A stretch of DNA of 49,004 bases, from contig NZ_QKYN01000031.1 in assembly GCF_003258295.1 (NCBI RefSeq), forward strand, positions 1 to 49,004, given 5' to 3'. This DNA comes from Streptacidiphilus pinicola. Its GTDB lineage: Bacteria; Actinomycetota; Actinomycetes; Streptomycetales; Streptomycetaceae. The translations under genes and the position numbers were made by a program. The notes under the pieces are model-generated. The model was not told where the DNA came from. It saw nothing but the letters and a program-made list of their open reading frames with translations, and searched no databases. Of this stretch, positions 1 through 9,091 are shown piece by piece (the stretch's first letter is position 1; each line of letters opens with the position of its first letter).

Positions 1-197
1 CCGCCGGAGGATCCGGCTCCGGCCACGGCCGCGGCTGCACCGACACCACACACTCCGATCCACCCAGAAGCAGGAAGACCGCCATGATCTCACCACGACA
101 GAAGCCAACTCGCTTACCAAGAAGCTAACTTCGAATCAGCCACCAAGATCCCACACCTCCGGCGCTCCGGGCATGGTGGTGTCGTGAAGCGCTTGGG

Positions 198-383
198 GAC
201 GATACCCACGTCCAGACGAGGTATCAGCAGATCGAGGTGTCACCGGGCCCGAACGACGGCTGGGAGCCTGTCCCGATCGTCTTCCAGGACTATCCCAACC
301 TCGACCGTCAGGCCGAGGCCGCGCAGCGACAGCATTCCCTTGGAGAGTGGATCACATATCTCACCTCACCGGACTGCCATTGA
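198..383 (+). pseudogene. C-terminal fragment of an unknown protein
   Basis: An open frame runs to a TGA at 381-383 and reads like real protein: it is rich in Gln, Glu, Pro and aromatic residues and ends with a segment containing LGEWITYLTSPDC. No start codon with a ribosome site is visible in this frame, and the sequence before about 190 looks non-coding, so this is probably the tail of a gene cut off upstream. I do not recognise the family. It ends 26 bases before the convergent hsdM stop. The overlapping frame from 184 (115 aa, Arg/Ser-rich) looks like a shadow. Confidence 0.35.
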
Positions 384-409
384 GATCCGAGTAGGTGGAC
401 AACTCCGCG

Positions 410-1960
410 TCAGGCCTCGATGGTCTCATCCTCCACTGCCAGTTCGTCGGGGTCCACGCCGAGAGCCTCGGCGATGGCTGCGAACTCGGCCAAGGCGGCC
501 TTCAGGTCCTCGACGATCTCCTGGGCGATGACGCCCGGCGGCAACTGGCTGTCCGCATCGTCCAGCGCAGGGTCCTTCATCCACGTGATGTCGAGGTTGA
601 TCTTGTCCCGGGCAATCAGCTCTTCGTAGCTGTACGCCTTGAACCGGCCCGAGTCGACCTCCGTCCGCTCGCCGTGCGGTTTTCCCGGCAGGTAGGCTTC
701 CACGAACTCCTGGAGATCCGCACGGCGCAGCGGGCGTGCCTTCAACGTGAAGTGCTTGGCGGTGCGTAGGTCGTAGACCCAGGTGGTGGACGTGTGGGGC
801 TTCCCGTCTGCGCGCGGCGCCTTCTTGTCAAAGAACAACACGTTGGCCTTAACCCCGCCGGCATAGAAGATGCCAGTGGGCAGCCGCAGGATGGTGTGAA
901 GGTCGAAGTCCTGTAGCAGGCGCCGCCGGATCTTTTCGCCGGCCCCACCTTCAAAGAGGACGTTGTCGGGCAAGACCACCGCAGCACGACCGTTGATGGC
1001 CATCAGTGACATGATGTGCTGCAGGAAGTTGAGCTGCTTGTTGGTGGTCGTGACGCGGAAGTCATCGCGGTCGTAGGAGATGTCTTCACGCTCGGCCTTG
1101 CCGTCGGTGCCGACGATGGTGATTGCGGACTTCTTGCCGAACGGTGGATTGGCTAGGACGAGGGAAGCATGCCGCAACGGCTTCTTCGCGAGTGCGTCGC
1201 CGACCTCGATCAGGGAGTCCCCGTCACTGTGCCCGATGCCGTGAAGAAGCATGTTCATCGCGGCGAGACGGGCAGTGCCGGGCACCAACTCGGTGCCGAA
1301 AATCTGCTGCTCCAGCTCCAGTCGCTGCTCACGGCTCATGCTGTCGCCATAGTGCTTGCGGATGTACTGGCGAGCGGCAATGAGGAAGCCGCCAGTGCCG
1401 CAGGCAGGGTCGGTGATGGTGTCTCGGAGGGTGGGCTGGGTCACCTCGACCATCGCGTCGATCAGCGCGCGGGGCGTGAAGTACTGGCCAGCACCGGTCT
1501 TGGTGTCCTCGGCGCCCTTGGCCAGGAGCCCCTCGTACGCGTCTCCCTTGAGGTCGGTCCCGGTGCCAGTCCAATCCTGGGCGCCGATGAGGTCGACGGC
1601 GAGCTTCTGCAGCAGCGCGGGCTCGGTGATCCGGTTCTGCGCCTTCGCGAAGATCGTGCCGAGGGTGGTGCCCGGGTGCTTGGCTAGCTCGGTGAGAGTG
1701 CGGCGGTACTGCTCCTCCAGGGCAGTGCCCGTCTTGGAGACGAGCGCCTGCCAGTCGTACTCGGTGGGGACAATGCGTGCCGCGGAGGGGTCGTCGGCAA
1801 AGGGGTCGTTGGCGATCTCGTCGGCCATCTTGAGGAACAACAGATACGAGAGCTGCTCAACGTACTCGATGGTGGACAGGCCATTGTCCCGCAGGACGTT
1901 GCAGTAGTTCCACAGCTTGGCGACCAGTGCGTTGGTCTGGGAGAAGGTGGCTGTGCTCAT
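410..1960 (-). CDS. hsdM: Type I restriction-modification DNA methyltransferase subunit HsdM
   Basis: The 516-residue product is the modification subunit of a type I system. With HsdS it methylates adenine (N6) in the recognition site and forms part of the restriction complex. The N-terminal helical HsdM_N domain (about 10-140) is followed by an N6-adenine methyltransferase domain. The SAM-binding motif DPACGTGG lies at about 184-191 and the catalytic NPPF motif at 271-274. Length fits the family. The ATG at 1960 overlaps the hsdS stop (ATGA), and hsdM is the last gene of an hsdR-hsdS-hsdM operon. All key motifs are intact, so it should be active. Confidence 0.95.
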   Translation of the reverse strand: MSTATFSQTNALVAKLWNYCNVLRDNGLSTIEYVEQLSYLLFLKMADEIANDPFADDPSAARIVPTEYDWQALVSKTGTALEEQYRRTLTELAKHPGTTLGTIFAKAQNRITEPALLQKLAVDLIGAQDWTGTGTDLKGDAYEGLLAKGAEDTKTGAGQYFTPRALIDAMVEVTQPTLRDTITDPACGTGGFLIAARQYIRKHYGDSMSREQRLELEQQIFGTELVPGTARLAAMNMLLHGIGHSDGDSLIEVGDALAKKPLRHASLVLANPPFGKKSAITIVGTDGKAEREDISYDRDDFRVTTTNKQLNFLQHIMSLMAINGRAAVVLPDNVLFEGGAGEKIRRRLLQDFDLHTILRLPTGIFYAGGVKANVLFFDKKAPRADGKPHTSTTWVYDLRTAKHFTLKARPLRRADLQEFVEAYLPGKPHGERTEVDSGRFKAYSYEELIARDKINLDITWMKDPALDDADSQLPPGVIAQEIVEDLKAALAEFAAIAEALGVDPDELAVEDETIEA

Positions 1961-3348
1961 GCGTCGAACTCCTGCGAGGCGGTCATGGTGCGGGGTTGCT
2001 TCACTGCCCGTCGCCGTGTCGGCTTGGCAAGGGCCTTGCGCTCAGACTCGACTCTAGCGAGGAGCGCTGACGCAGGTTCGTCGGAAGGGTCTTGAGGTAC
2101 GAGCCGGCCAGCAAAGGCTCGCGACAAGATTGACCGCCTAAGGTGACGGGCCCTTGACTGCGCCTTCGCGCATGATGTCCCCAGCCTCATCGAAGCCGTC
2201 ATTGAGTTCTCGAATTCGCCCAGAGTCTCTTCCTGCACCCCAATGGGCGGGAGCGGGATTTCGATATCCTTAATCAGCCTGAGATTGAGATTTGGCTGGA
2301 CGCCCCCCGCTGCCATGCGCCGGAGATCGTTATACTTGACTTCGAGGGCGACTTTCAGCCAATCTTTTCGATTGACATGCTCCTCGTTCAGAACAATTGC
2401 AGCGCACGCCTGATTAATGGCCGCTGGGATAGCCAACTCTGAGGACTTGCCTCGCGTCCTCCCCTCCCCGTACATCGCGACGAGGAGGCTACCCGCCGGG
2501 AAGATTCGGATCGAGGTCTCGCTTGCAGCAAGTTCCGTGATGAACTTTTCGGAGGCAGTGATCACTGACTCATTAATTAGCGAGCTGGTAACCCAGGGAA
2601 TTACTCCATCTTCGTAGTAGTCCTTTCGGGATCTACTTGGAGTCGATCCGGTGCCGACTGCTGCGATGTCTTTGATCTGCGCAGTCGTCCATCCTTCCGG
2701 GAGAACTTCATGGACGATTACGCCCTGCGGCAGTGCCATGCGAAGCGACTCAAGAAGTCCCATAGCGTGAGAAACGGAACCTTCCGCCGCATCAAGGCGA
2801 GACAGGTAATCTTCGAGAGCTTCGACGATGCGCTGCTGCTCCGCGAGTGGAGGGATGTCGATCGGCGCGTCCAAGAGTCCAACTTGGGAGATGTTGCGCA
2901 TCGAATCCTTGGTGCCTGTCGCCGTATTTGAGATGTATTCGCGGACTTGAGGAGATGACAGAATGTAGAGCAACCATTTGCGGTTGACACCCGCTCCGGG
3001 GATCAAGCGGAGACTCTTGTCCGAGAGCAGAAGTCGGGGACGACACTCCCTGACCAAGACAGGCGCTCCGACATACTCCCGCGTGTTGGCTCGACTGATC
3101 AGGATGTCCCCAGCGCGGATCTCGTGCTTCTCATTGAAGGCCTTCCCCGCTGGCACAGCTTTGTTCTCGCTAGCGCGAAACGTCCCCCACGTCATGGCGC
3201 TCACCTTGATGACTCCCCACTCGTCATCTTCGGCCGGGCGCGGCTCACAGGTAAAGGATTTTCCAGCCTCGATCGTGAGGAGGACATCCCTCAGGTGGCC
3301 TCTGACCCAGCCCCCCGGGAGCGGCTGCCCTTCGTCGTTCTTGCTCAA
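1957..3348 (-). CDS. hsdS: Type I restriction-modification specificity subunit HsdS
   Basis: This is the specificity subunit, which recognises a bipartite DNA target and docks HsdM and HsdR. About 463 residues contain two half-repeats, each a target-recognition domain followed by a conserved helical spacer. The first half ends near IPPLAEQQRIVEALEDYLSR and the second near IPLPPIGVQEETLGEFE, the usual HsdS boundary motifs. I chose the TTG at 3348: it overlaps the hsdR stop (TTGA) and has an AGGA about six bases upstream. The open frame continues further upstream inside hsdR, but that part is Arg-rich shadow sequence. The gene has noticeably lower GC at codon third positions (for example 2230-3100) than its neighbours, typical of exchanged specificity genes. 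Confidence 0.93.
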   Translation of the reverse strand: MSKNDEGQPLPGGWVRGHLRDVLLTIEAGKSFTCEPRPAEDDEWGVIKVSAMTWGTFRASENKAVPAGKAFNEKHEIRAGDILISRANTREYVGAPVLVRECRPRLLLSDKSLRLIPGAGVNRKWLLYILSSPQVREYISNTATGTKDSMRNISQVGLLDAPIDIPPLAEQQRIVEALEDYLSRLDAAEGSVSHAMGLLESLRMALPQGVIVHEVLPEGWTTAQIKDIAAVGTGSTPSRSRKDYYEDGVIPWVTSSLINESVITASEKFITELAASETSIRIFPAGSLLVAMYGEGRTRGKSSELAIPAAINQACAAIVLNEEHVNRKDWLKVALEVKYNDLRRMAAGGVQPNLNLRLIKDIEIPLPPIGVQEETLGEFENSMTASMRLGTSCAKAQSRARHLRRSILSRAFAGRLVPQDPSDEPASALLARVESERKALAKPTRRRAVKQPRTMTASQEFDA

Positions 3349-6300
3349 GCGAGTTCCTGGTTCAGTTCCGTCAAAAGTTCCCGTGCCGCCTTGGCGTCTC
3401 CACCGAAGGCGGCGATGAAGCCGCGGCTGCCGCCACGCTCGATGAAGGGCTCCTCTCGCAGCGCCTCCACCTCCACGCCGACGTCGCTGGCGACCCTGTG
3501 GCAGATCCGCTCCAGCCACCACAGCTGCTCGTCACTGTAGTCGGCCCCGGCCTGCCGCTGGCGCTGCAACCATCCGGCGAACCGCTCCTCCACCGTAGTG
3601 CGGTAGGGCCGGAGCTCAGATTCCGCGCCGAGCTCGAACCGGATAAGCGAGATCAGGTCGGGGATACCCGCGGTCTGCCCGCGACGGGACGCAGCGCGGC
3701 CAAGATCCTCGTACGCCTGCCACAGGGTCTGCGGGGTCCACTCATACTGGGGGCGCTTGATGTAGGCCGCCAGCTCCTTCAGCGCTGCGTACGCCGCCTT
3801 CGGTGCCACCCTCTGTTGCCCAAGCGCAATCTCGACCGCCGTCAGTTCGTCTCGCTTGGTTTCAAGTAGTGCGTGCCAGTCGGCGACGTACTGTCGTGCC
3901 CGCTCCTCGCGCGGGACCTCGCGGAAGGTAGTGAGTGTCGCTTCGCTCACCTCGTCGATCGTGAGGTCGTGGTCCTTGTGCAGGTCAAGGATGGTCTTGC
4001 GGAGGTCGGCATCGGCCAGCGGCTTGATGGCCTCGCGGATGAGCTTGCGCGCCGCCGCGAGCCCCTGCGCGTCCGCGGTGTCCTGCTGGCGATCCGGGTC
4101 GGACGCGTCAACCAGGTCGCGAGTAATCTCCCGAAGCGGAGCACCCCCGGAAGCCTGTTCAACCGTCGCGTGTTGGTCCTCCGTGAGCTGCTTGGCCAAG
4201 CGGCCGAGCCGCCGCGCCAACACGGCGGTCTCCTCCGCGCTGATGGCTCCGGACCCGGCCTTGTCCAGGAGTTTGTGCAGAGAGAGGCCCCGGCTCCTGG
4301 GCAACGGCTTGGCGTCCACGAGCGGCGAGAGAGTTACTCCGGCAGCGTCGATGAGGACAAAGCGGTCCTTGGTCACCGGCGGCACGGATTCCTCCGCACC
4401 GGGGGTGCGCTCGCGCAATTCCTCGTCGTCGATCGACCGGGCGCCGCGCCCCTTCATCTGCTCGAACAGGACCGCGCTGCGCACCGCCCGCAGGAAGATG
4501 ACGCACTCGAGTGCGCGGACGTCAGTGCCAGTGGCGATCATGTCCACTGTTACGGCGATCCGCAGCTGCGGCGAGTTGCGCAGGTTATTGATCAGCTCAT
4601 CCGGGTTCTTGCCGCTCTGCCGGCTCTTGTAGGTGATCTTCGTGGCGAAGTCATCGCCGCGCCCGAAGACCTCCTTGGCCTGCTTGACGACCTCTTCTGC
4701 GTGCGCCTCGCTGACCGCGAAGATCAGCGTCTTTGGCAGGGCCAAGCGGCCGGGGAACCAACGCTGCCAGTTGTCCCGGTAGGTCTGGAGTACCGTGCGG
4801 ACCTCGTCCTCAGCGATGACGTTGCGCCCGATCTGCTGACCCGTGTAGGAGAAGTCATCCTCCAACTCCTGCAGCCGCCGCTGCCGGGTCTCCCGGTCGA
4901 GTATCGGCACAGTCGTGCCCGCCTCGATAGTGGAGCCCTGCTCGCGGATGTCGGTCAGCAACTCCACCACATCGAAATCGACGTTCACCCCGTCCGCCAC
5001 AGCCTTGGCGAAGGAGTAGCGCGACACGAGGTTTTGGTGGAAGAAGCCACGGGTCTGCGGAGTCGGCGTCGCGGTCAAACCCACCAGGTGGGCATCGAAG
5101 TACTCCAGCACTCCCCGCCACAGCCCGTAGATCGAGCGGTGGCATTCGTCGACCACAATCAGGTCGAACGACTCGATGGGCACGTCGGGGTTGTAAGCGA
5201 CCTCCACCGGCCGCTCACGCCGGTATGCCGTTTCCGATTCCGAATCGTCTGCCTGCTCATCGGCCGCGTCGTCGTCGACCAGCGCCTCGCCCCGCAGTAG
5301 TGCATACATCTTCTGGACCGTGCAGATGACCACCGAAGAGGTTTCCTGAAGCCCGGCCGCGCCAAGCCGGTCCACGCCGTACAGCTCCGACAGTTTCCGG
5401 CCGTCATCCGGAGTGGTGTAATTGCGGAACTCGGCCAATGCCTGCTTGGCGAGGTTGTTCCGGTCCACCAAGAACAACACGCGCTTGGCCTGCCCGTACT
5501 TCAGCAGCCGGTAGGTCTCCGTAACGGCGGTAAACGTCTTGCCCGCCCCAGTAGCCATCTGGATCAGCGCGCGGGGCTGGTCCTGCGCCAGTGAGTCCTC
5601 GAGACCTCGGATCGCCTCGACCTGGGCATCGCGCAGGCCACCCGTCTCCAGACTCGGCAGCGCACGCAGGGCCGCACGGAACGTTGACGCCTGCTTCGAG
5701 TCATCTGCCCGCTGCATCCACGCAGCCAGGGTATCTGGCTTATGAAAGGTGAAGACCTCACGCGAGCGAGCGTCGGGATCGATGCGATTCAGGAAGTACG
5801 TCTCCGCGCCAGTCGTTGCGTATCGGAACGCGAAGGGCTCCTCCTCGCGCCACACGGCGAGGCGGAACTCCTTGAGCACCCCGCGCGCGTAGCGGTCATT
5901 CTGGGTGAGGGCGTGGCTGAGTACCTCTCCCTCTCGCTTGGCCTCAACCACTCCAACGATCATGCCGTCCACGTAGAGCACGTAGTCCGCACGCCCGGTG
6001 GCAAGGGTGAACTCCCGTACCGCTACGCCGACACCCGCCCGCGGGTTCAGGTCGTCGCGATCCTGAACCAGCCAGCCGGCCTCTACCAGCATCTGGTCGA
6101 TGACCTCGCGCGCCTGCACCTCGCTGAGTGGCTTGGGGCGCTGCGCCCGCTCAACGATCGCTTCGCGTGCCGCGCGCCCCACCGGAGCCGGCTGCTTGCG
6201 GGCCAGCTGGTAGTCCTGCTGCTGGACCGCGCGCAGCGCGACGATCTCGGCTTCCATCTGTTCAAGCCGGGCCGCCAACTCGGCGCGAGCCGCCTCGGCG

Positions 6301-6908
6301 CTCTCGACCATCTGCGCAGCTTCGGCCTGGGCACGTCGCTCCGCTTCGGCCTGTTGCTGCCGGGTCTCCGCTAGCCGGGTGCGCGAAAGGGCCAGCGCCC
6401 GCCGGTGGCTTTCCAGCGCTTCATGGAGTTCCGCAACTTCCGCCGGATCCGTGACCACCTGCTCCATGGCCGGCGGTGTCGGCGGCACGAAGGCACTGAC
6501 TGTCCGCTTGCCGGAGATCGCCAGGTGAAACCAGTTGCCCAGCTCGAAGCAGGTCTCGACAGCCTTCAGAGCCCGCGTGGTGTCGAAGAGATGGCGATGA
6601 GCGGCTCTGTTCCGCTCCACGCGCAGTTCGTCGAACGCGTCCCTGACGCTCGGGGTGAGCGCACCGATACCGGTCAGAGCTCGGAGCCGGTCGATCTGAC
6701 GGTCGCCCTCGACCCGCAGGCCCACACGCTGGACCAGCTCTTCCGCCAGGACCTCGCCGAACTGGCCAGCCTGCACCAGCGCCGCGTTCGGGTTCGTGAA
6801 AACCATTGTCTCGGCCTGCGCCCCATAGAGGGCAAGCAGCGGCTCGTATTGGAAGAGCACGCCGAAGTTCGCCGAACTCTTGGCCAGATCCCGCAGTGCC
6901 TCGTCCAC
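3345..6908 (-). CDS. hsdR: Type I restriction endonuclease subunit HsdR with an N-terminal DUF4145/HEPN-like domain
   Basis: The 1187-residue motor and nuclease subunit translocates DNA by ATP hydrolysis and cuts unmodified DNA. Order of domains: a DUF4145/HEPN-like helical domain (about 1-135) with an R-x4-H motif at R99-H104; a coiled coil (about 155-240); a PD-(D/E)xK-type nuclease domain with D308 and EAK at 322-324; a superfamily 2 helicase core with Walker A MATGAGKT (451-458), DECH (587-590) and TATP (612-615); then the C-terminal helical region. The start is GTG at 6908 with only a weak ribosome site. It is the first gene of the operon, so the order R-S-M differs from the commoner M-S-R or R-M-S. 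The nuclease and helicase motifs look intact. Confidence 0.93.
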   Translation of the reverse strand: MDEALRDLAKSSANFGVLFQYEPLLALYGAQAETMVFTNPNAALVQAGQFGEVLAEELVQRVGLRVEGDRQIDRLRALTGIGALTPSVRDAFDELRVERNRAAHRHLFDTTRALKAVETCFELGNWFHLAISGKRTVSAFVPPTPPAMEQVVTDPAEVAELHEALESHRRALALSRTRLAETRQQQAEAERRAQAEAAQMVESAEAARAELAARLEQMEAEIVALRAVQQQDYQLARKQPAPVGRAAREAIVERAQRPKPLSEVQAREVIDQMLVEAGWLVQDRDDLNPRAGVGVAVREFTLATGRADYVLYVDGMIVGVVEAKREGEVLSHALTQNDRYARGVLKEFRLAVWREEEPFAFRYATTGAETYFLNRIDPDARSREVFTFHKPDTLAAWMQRADDSKQASTFRAALRALPSLETGGLRDAQVEAIRGLEDSLAQDQPRALIQMATGAGKTFTAVTETYRLLKYGQAKRVLFLVDRNNLAKQALAEFRNYTTPDDGRKLSELYGVDRLGAAGLQETSSVVICTVQKMYALLRGEALVDDDAADEQADDSESETAYRRERPVEVAYNPDVPIESFDLIVVDECHRSIYGLWRGVLEYFDAHLVGLTATPTPQTRGFFHQNLVSRYSFAKAVADGVNVDFDVVELLTDIREQGSTIEAGTTVPILDRETRQRRLQELEDDFSYTGQQIGRNVIAEDEVRTVLQTYRDNWQRWFPGRLALPKTLIFAVSEAHAEEVVKQAKEVFGRGDDFATKITYKSRQSGKNPDELINNLRNSPQLRIAVTVDMIATGTDVRALECVIFLRAVRSAVLFEQMKGRGARSIDDEELRERTPGAEESVPPVTKDRFVLIDAAGVTLSPLVDAKPLPRSRGLSLHKLLDKAGSGAISAEETAVLARRLGRLAKQLTEDQHATVEQASGGAPLREITRDLVDASDPDRQQDTADAQGLAAARKLIREAIKPLADADLRKTILDLHKDHDLTIDEVSEATLTTFREVPREERARQYVADWHALLETKRDELTAVEIALGQQRVAPKAAYAALKELAAYIKRPQYEWTPQTLWQAYEDLGRAASRRGQTAGIPDLISLIRFELGAESELRPYRTTVEERFAGWLQRQRQAGADYSDEQLWWLERICHRVASDVGVEVEALREEPFIERGGSRGFIAAFGGDAKAARELLTELNQELA

Positions 6909-7060
6909 GCGCCCCCGCCATCTACCGCTCGTTCACATCGCCACCGCTGCTTCACGTGCAGCGACTCAGACTACGCAACAGATGCAACTGCGCGCACGAT
7001 CAACGCCCAACCGAGCGAACGGACCTGACCCCAGGCCAGGTCCACTTGGCGATTGGATGC

Positions 7061-7903
7061 TCAGCTGGCTTTCAGATCCTCCAGGCGTGCCAGAAGGCCA
7101 GCGGCTACGGCGACTGCGGCAACCGCATCGGCCCGAGTCCAGGTGAAGTGCTCGGTACTACCAGCATCGTCGTGCGGTGCCCCGCTGAAGAGTTGGAAGG
7201 CCGCCTGAATCAATATCGCCCAGCGCTCCAACTGGTCCCGCTCCTCCGGCTTCTTCTTCACGGCGCGGGCGAACACGACCTTGTTGTCGCAGGCGTCTCG
7301 GACGGCATCAAGTGCCGCACGTGAGAGCGTCACGGCGTGTTCGTACTGACCGTTGGTGATCGCCAGCTTGGCCTCACGGATGCGCCTCGCTGCGGTGGCA
7401 CGGCCCTCCACCAACGTGATCGGCACCAGGACGTCCACGTAGGCTCCCAGGTCGATCTGGCTCAGTGCCTTGCCCCACTCGGCATGCGGGATCGTGATCG
7501 TCTCCTGATCCTCGGCGGCCGGCCACCCGAGGTCGCCGCCCAGTGCTACTGCATGGAAGTCCAGCGAGACCTGAAGGTCGCGGCCAGCCCGTCCCTTCTC
7601 CAGCCGCCGGAGCTGCTCCTCAGTGATCGGCAGCACCATAGTGATGGTCGTCTCGAACTCGCGCCCCGGCTGCGGCCGGTCGATCTGCGCCGTGCCGAGC
7701 CACCCAGACACACCCGGGACGTCACGAACCCACACCTCGGCGCCGATCTGGTGAAGCACACCCTTGGGATAGTCGCCGATCGCAGAGAGCTCGAACCGCA
7801 CGCCGAGCCGATGCACCCCGAAGCCGGACAAGAGGTTGGCCGCCTCGCGGGCGGGCTTCAGGTTCAGGCTGTACCGCCGGTTGTCGAATGACAGCTGTGC
7901 CAT
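7061..7903 (-). CDS. Unknown protein with a HEPN-like C-terminal tail, next to the restriction operon
   Basis: I do not recognise a named family for this 280-residue protein. It begins at ATG 7903 behind a very strong ribosome site (GAGGAGG, six bases upstream); the longer open frame to 8323 is Ser/Arg-rich and probably not translated. Residues 1-170 look like a beta-rich domain. From about residue 180 it is helical, with a pattern resembling HEPN or Abi-C tails: repeated Ala/Leu helices, a conserved-looking SGAPHDD turn, then an Ala/Val-rich helix. It is co-directional with hsdR and about 150 bases upstream of it, so it may be an accessory defence gene. That role is inference. Confidence 0.6.
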   Translation of the reverse strand: MAQLSFDNRRYSLNLKPAREAANLLSGFGVHRLGVRFELSAIGDYPKGVLHQIGAEVWVRDVPGVSGWLGTAQIDRPQPGREFETTITMVLPITEEQLRRLEKGRAGRDLQVSLDFHAVALGGDLGWPAAEDQETITIPHAEWGKALSQIDLGAYVDVLVPITLVEGRATAARRIREAKLAITNGQYEHAVTLSRAALDAVRDACDNKVVFARAVKKKPEERDQLERWAILIQAAFQLFSGAPHDDAGSTEHFTWTRADAVAAVAVAAGLLARLEDLKAS

Positions 7904-8084
7904 GGGTTCCTCCTCGTTCAGGCACGAAGCCAACCTTCGATCTTGCCACTCCGGACTGACAAGGGGGAGCGAATTTTGCAGCATCGGGCTGCGCGAGGGG
8001 CTGAAACTCCAACCCAGGGTCTTGCGATGTCGTAGACGACACCGTACTTTCGGTATGAAGTCGTCTACGAGTTCGGAGGTCGGC

Positions 8085-8537
8085 ATGGATCGGTCGGGGC
8101 TACGTGCAGCCGTAGTCGGCGCGCTGGCTGATGCGGAGGCGCTCCAGAGGAAGCTGACAGACCTGCTCGCGTCGATCGACGGGACCGGCGAGCTGGTGGC
8201 CGTCCCGAGGCAGGGCGAGTGGACCAAGGAACAGGTTGAGCTGCTGTGGACACAGGCCAAGCACCTCGACGGCGTGCGGGCGCTCTTCGAGCTCACGGCC
8301 AGCACGCCGGGCGAGACGATCACCTACGCACAGCTGCTCGCCCGATCCGGCTTGGATGAGGGCCAGCAGCGGACCGAGCACGCGCGCCTGAGTCGGATCT
8401 CGACACAACTCTTCGGCGAAAAGCGCTGGCCGATTGAAAACTGGCAAGGCACCTTGAATCAGAAGACCGGAAAGGAAGAGATGGTCTACCGGATGGACCC
8501 AACGATCGCCAAGTGGTGGACCGAACTCCAAGGCTAG
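8085..8537 (+). CDS. Unknown protein, possibly with a winged-helix fold
   Basis: The 150-residue product starts at ATG 8085 with a GGAGG at 8075-8079. An upstream in-frame ATG at 8055 has no such site. The N-terminal third is a helix of coiled-coil character. The remainder, containing EQVELLWTQAKHLDGVRALFEL and later YAQLLARSGLD, resembles a small helix-turn-helix or winged-helix domain in which a resampled promoter or repressor role is conceivable but not shown. It is divergent from the gene at 7061-7903, leaving about 180 bases for promoters, and it precedes lsr2 on the same strand. Confidence 0.6.
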   Translation: MDRSGLRAAVVGALADAEALQRKLTDLLASIDGTGELVAVPRQGEWTKEQVELLWTQAKHLDGVRALFELTASTPGETITYAQLLARSGLDEGQQRTEHARLSRISTQLFGEKRWPIENWQGTLNQKTGKEEMVYRMDPTIAKWWTELQG

Positions 8538-8656
8538 GCCGCGCGATGGCGGCCCACCGCTGGGCGTTGCACCCGCCCACCAAGGGCACGGTAATCTGCC
8601 CGTGCCATCAGACGCATTACCCGCCCTCTTGGGGCGAAAGCTGAAAGGTAGAACAA

Positions 8657-8995
8657 GTGGCTCAGAAAGTGACCGTCCAGCTCCTGGACGACCTGGACGG
8701 CTCCGAGGCCGCAGAGACGGTCAGCTTCGCACTGGACGGTCGGTCGTACGAGATCGACCTCAACGAGGCGAACGCCGCGAAGCTGCGCGATGCGGTAGCC
8801 AGCTTCGTTAAGGCCGCGCGCCGCCAGGGCGCGACAAGTGCCCGCAAGACGGCCTCAGTGCGCGCAACCTCGGGCGATGGACCCAGCGGTGCCGAGGTCC
8901 GCAAGTGGGCCGCTTCGCACGGCATCGAGGTCGCGGCCCGCGGCCGGGTGCCGGCCGAGATCGTCGAGCAGTACCAGAAGGCTACCGGCAAGTAA
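8657..8995 (+). CDS. lsr2: Lsr2 family nucleoid-associated protein (xenogeneic silencer)
   Basis: Lsr2 binds AT-rich DNA, bridges it, and silences horizontally acquired genes in actinobacteria. The 112-residue product has the N-terminal dimerisation domain (MAQKVTVQLLDDLDGS, then a segment ending YEIDLNEANAAKLRDA) and a C-terminal DNA-binding domain ending with IVEQYQKATGK. The C-terminal domain has a WAASHGIEVAARGRVP segment. The usual RGR minor-groove hook is present within AARGRVP. The start is GTG 8657 with an AAGG-type ribosome site. Streptomyces genomes usually encode more than one copy; this one sits inside an island-like block and may be a dedicated or accessory copy (inference). Confidence 0.93.
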   Translation: MAQKVTVQLLDDLDGSEAAETVSFALDGRSYEIDLNEANAAKLRDAVASFVKAARRQGATSARKTASVRATSGDGPSGAEVRKWAASHGIEVAARGRVPAEIVEQYQKATGK

Positions 8996-9035
8996 GGCGC
9001 GCCCCTTGGGAAGCGCCCGATGGCTGGGAGGGTAT

Positions 9036-9071
9036 TAGCACCTGCGTGCCCCCGGCGGGAACCAGGTGCTA
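9036..9071. terminator. Inverted repeat between convergent lsr2 and a membrane-protein gene
   Basis: TAGCACCTG at 9036-9044 pairs with CAGGTGCTA at 9063-9071 around an 18-base loop. It lies between two convergent genes, so it probably serves as a bidirectional terminator. There is no clear T tract. Confidence 0.5.
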
Positions 9072-9091
9072 GACCGTCCGCCTATGGCTTC

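Noticed and set aside
3873-5300. 475-codon plus-strand frame over hsdR
   Set aside because: It is opposite conserved helicase motifs and has no recognisable domain.
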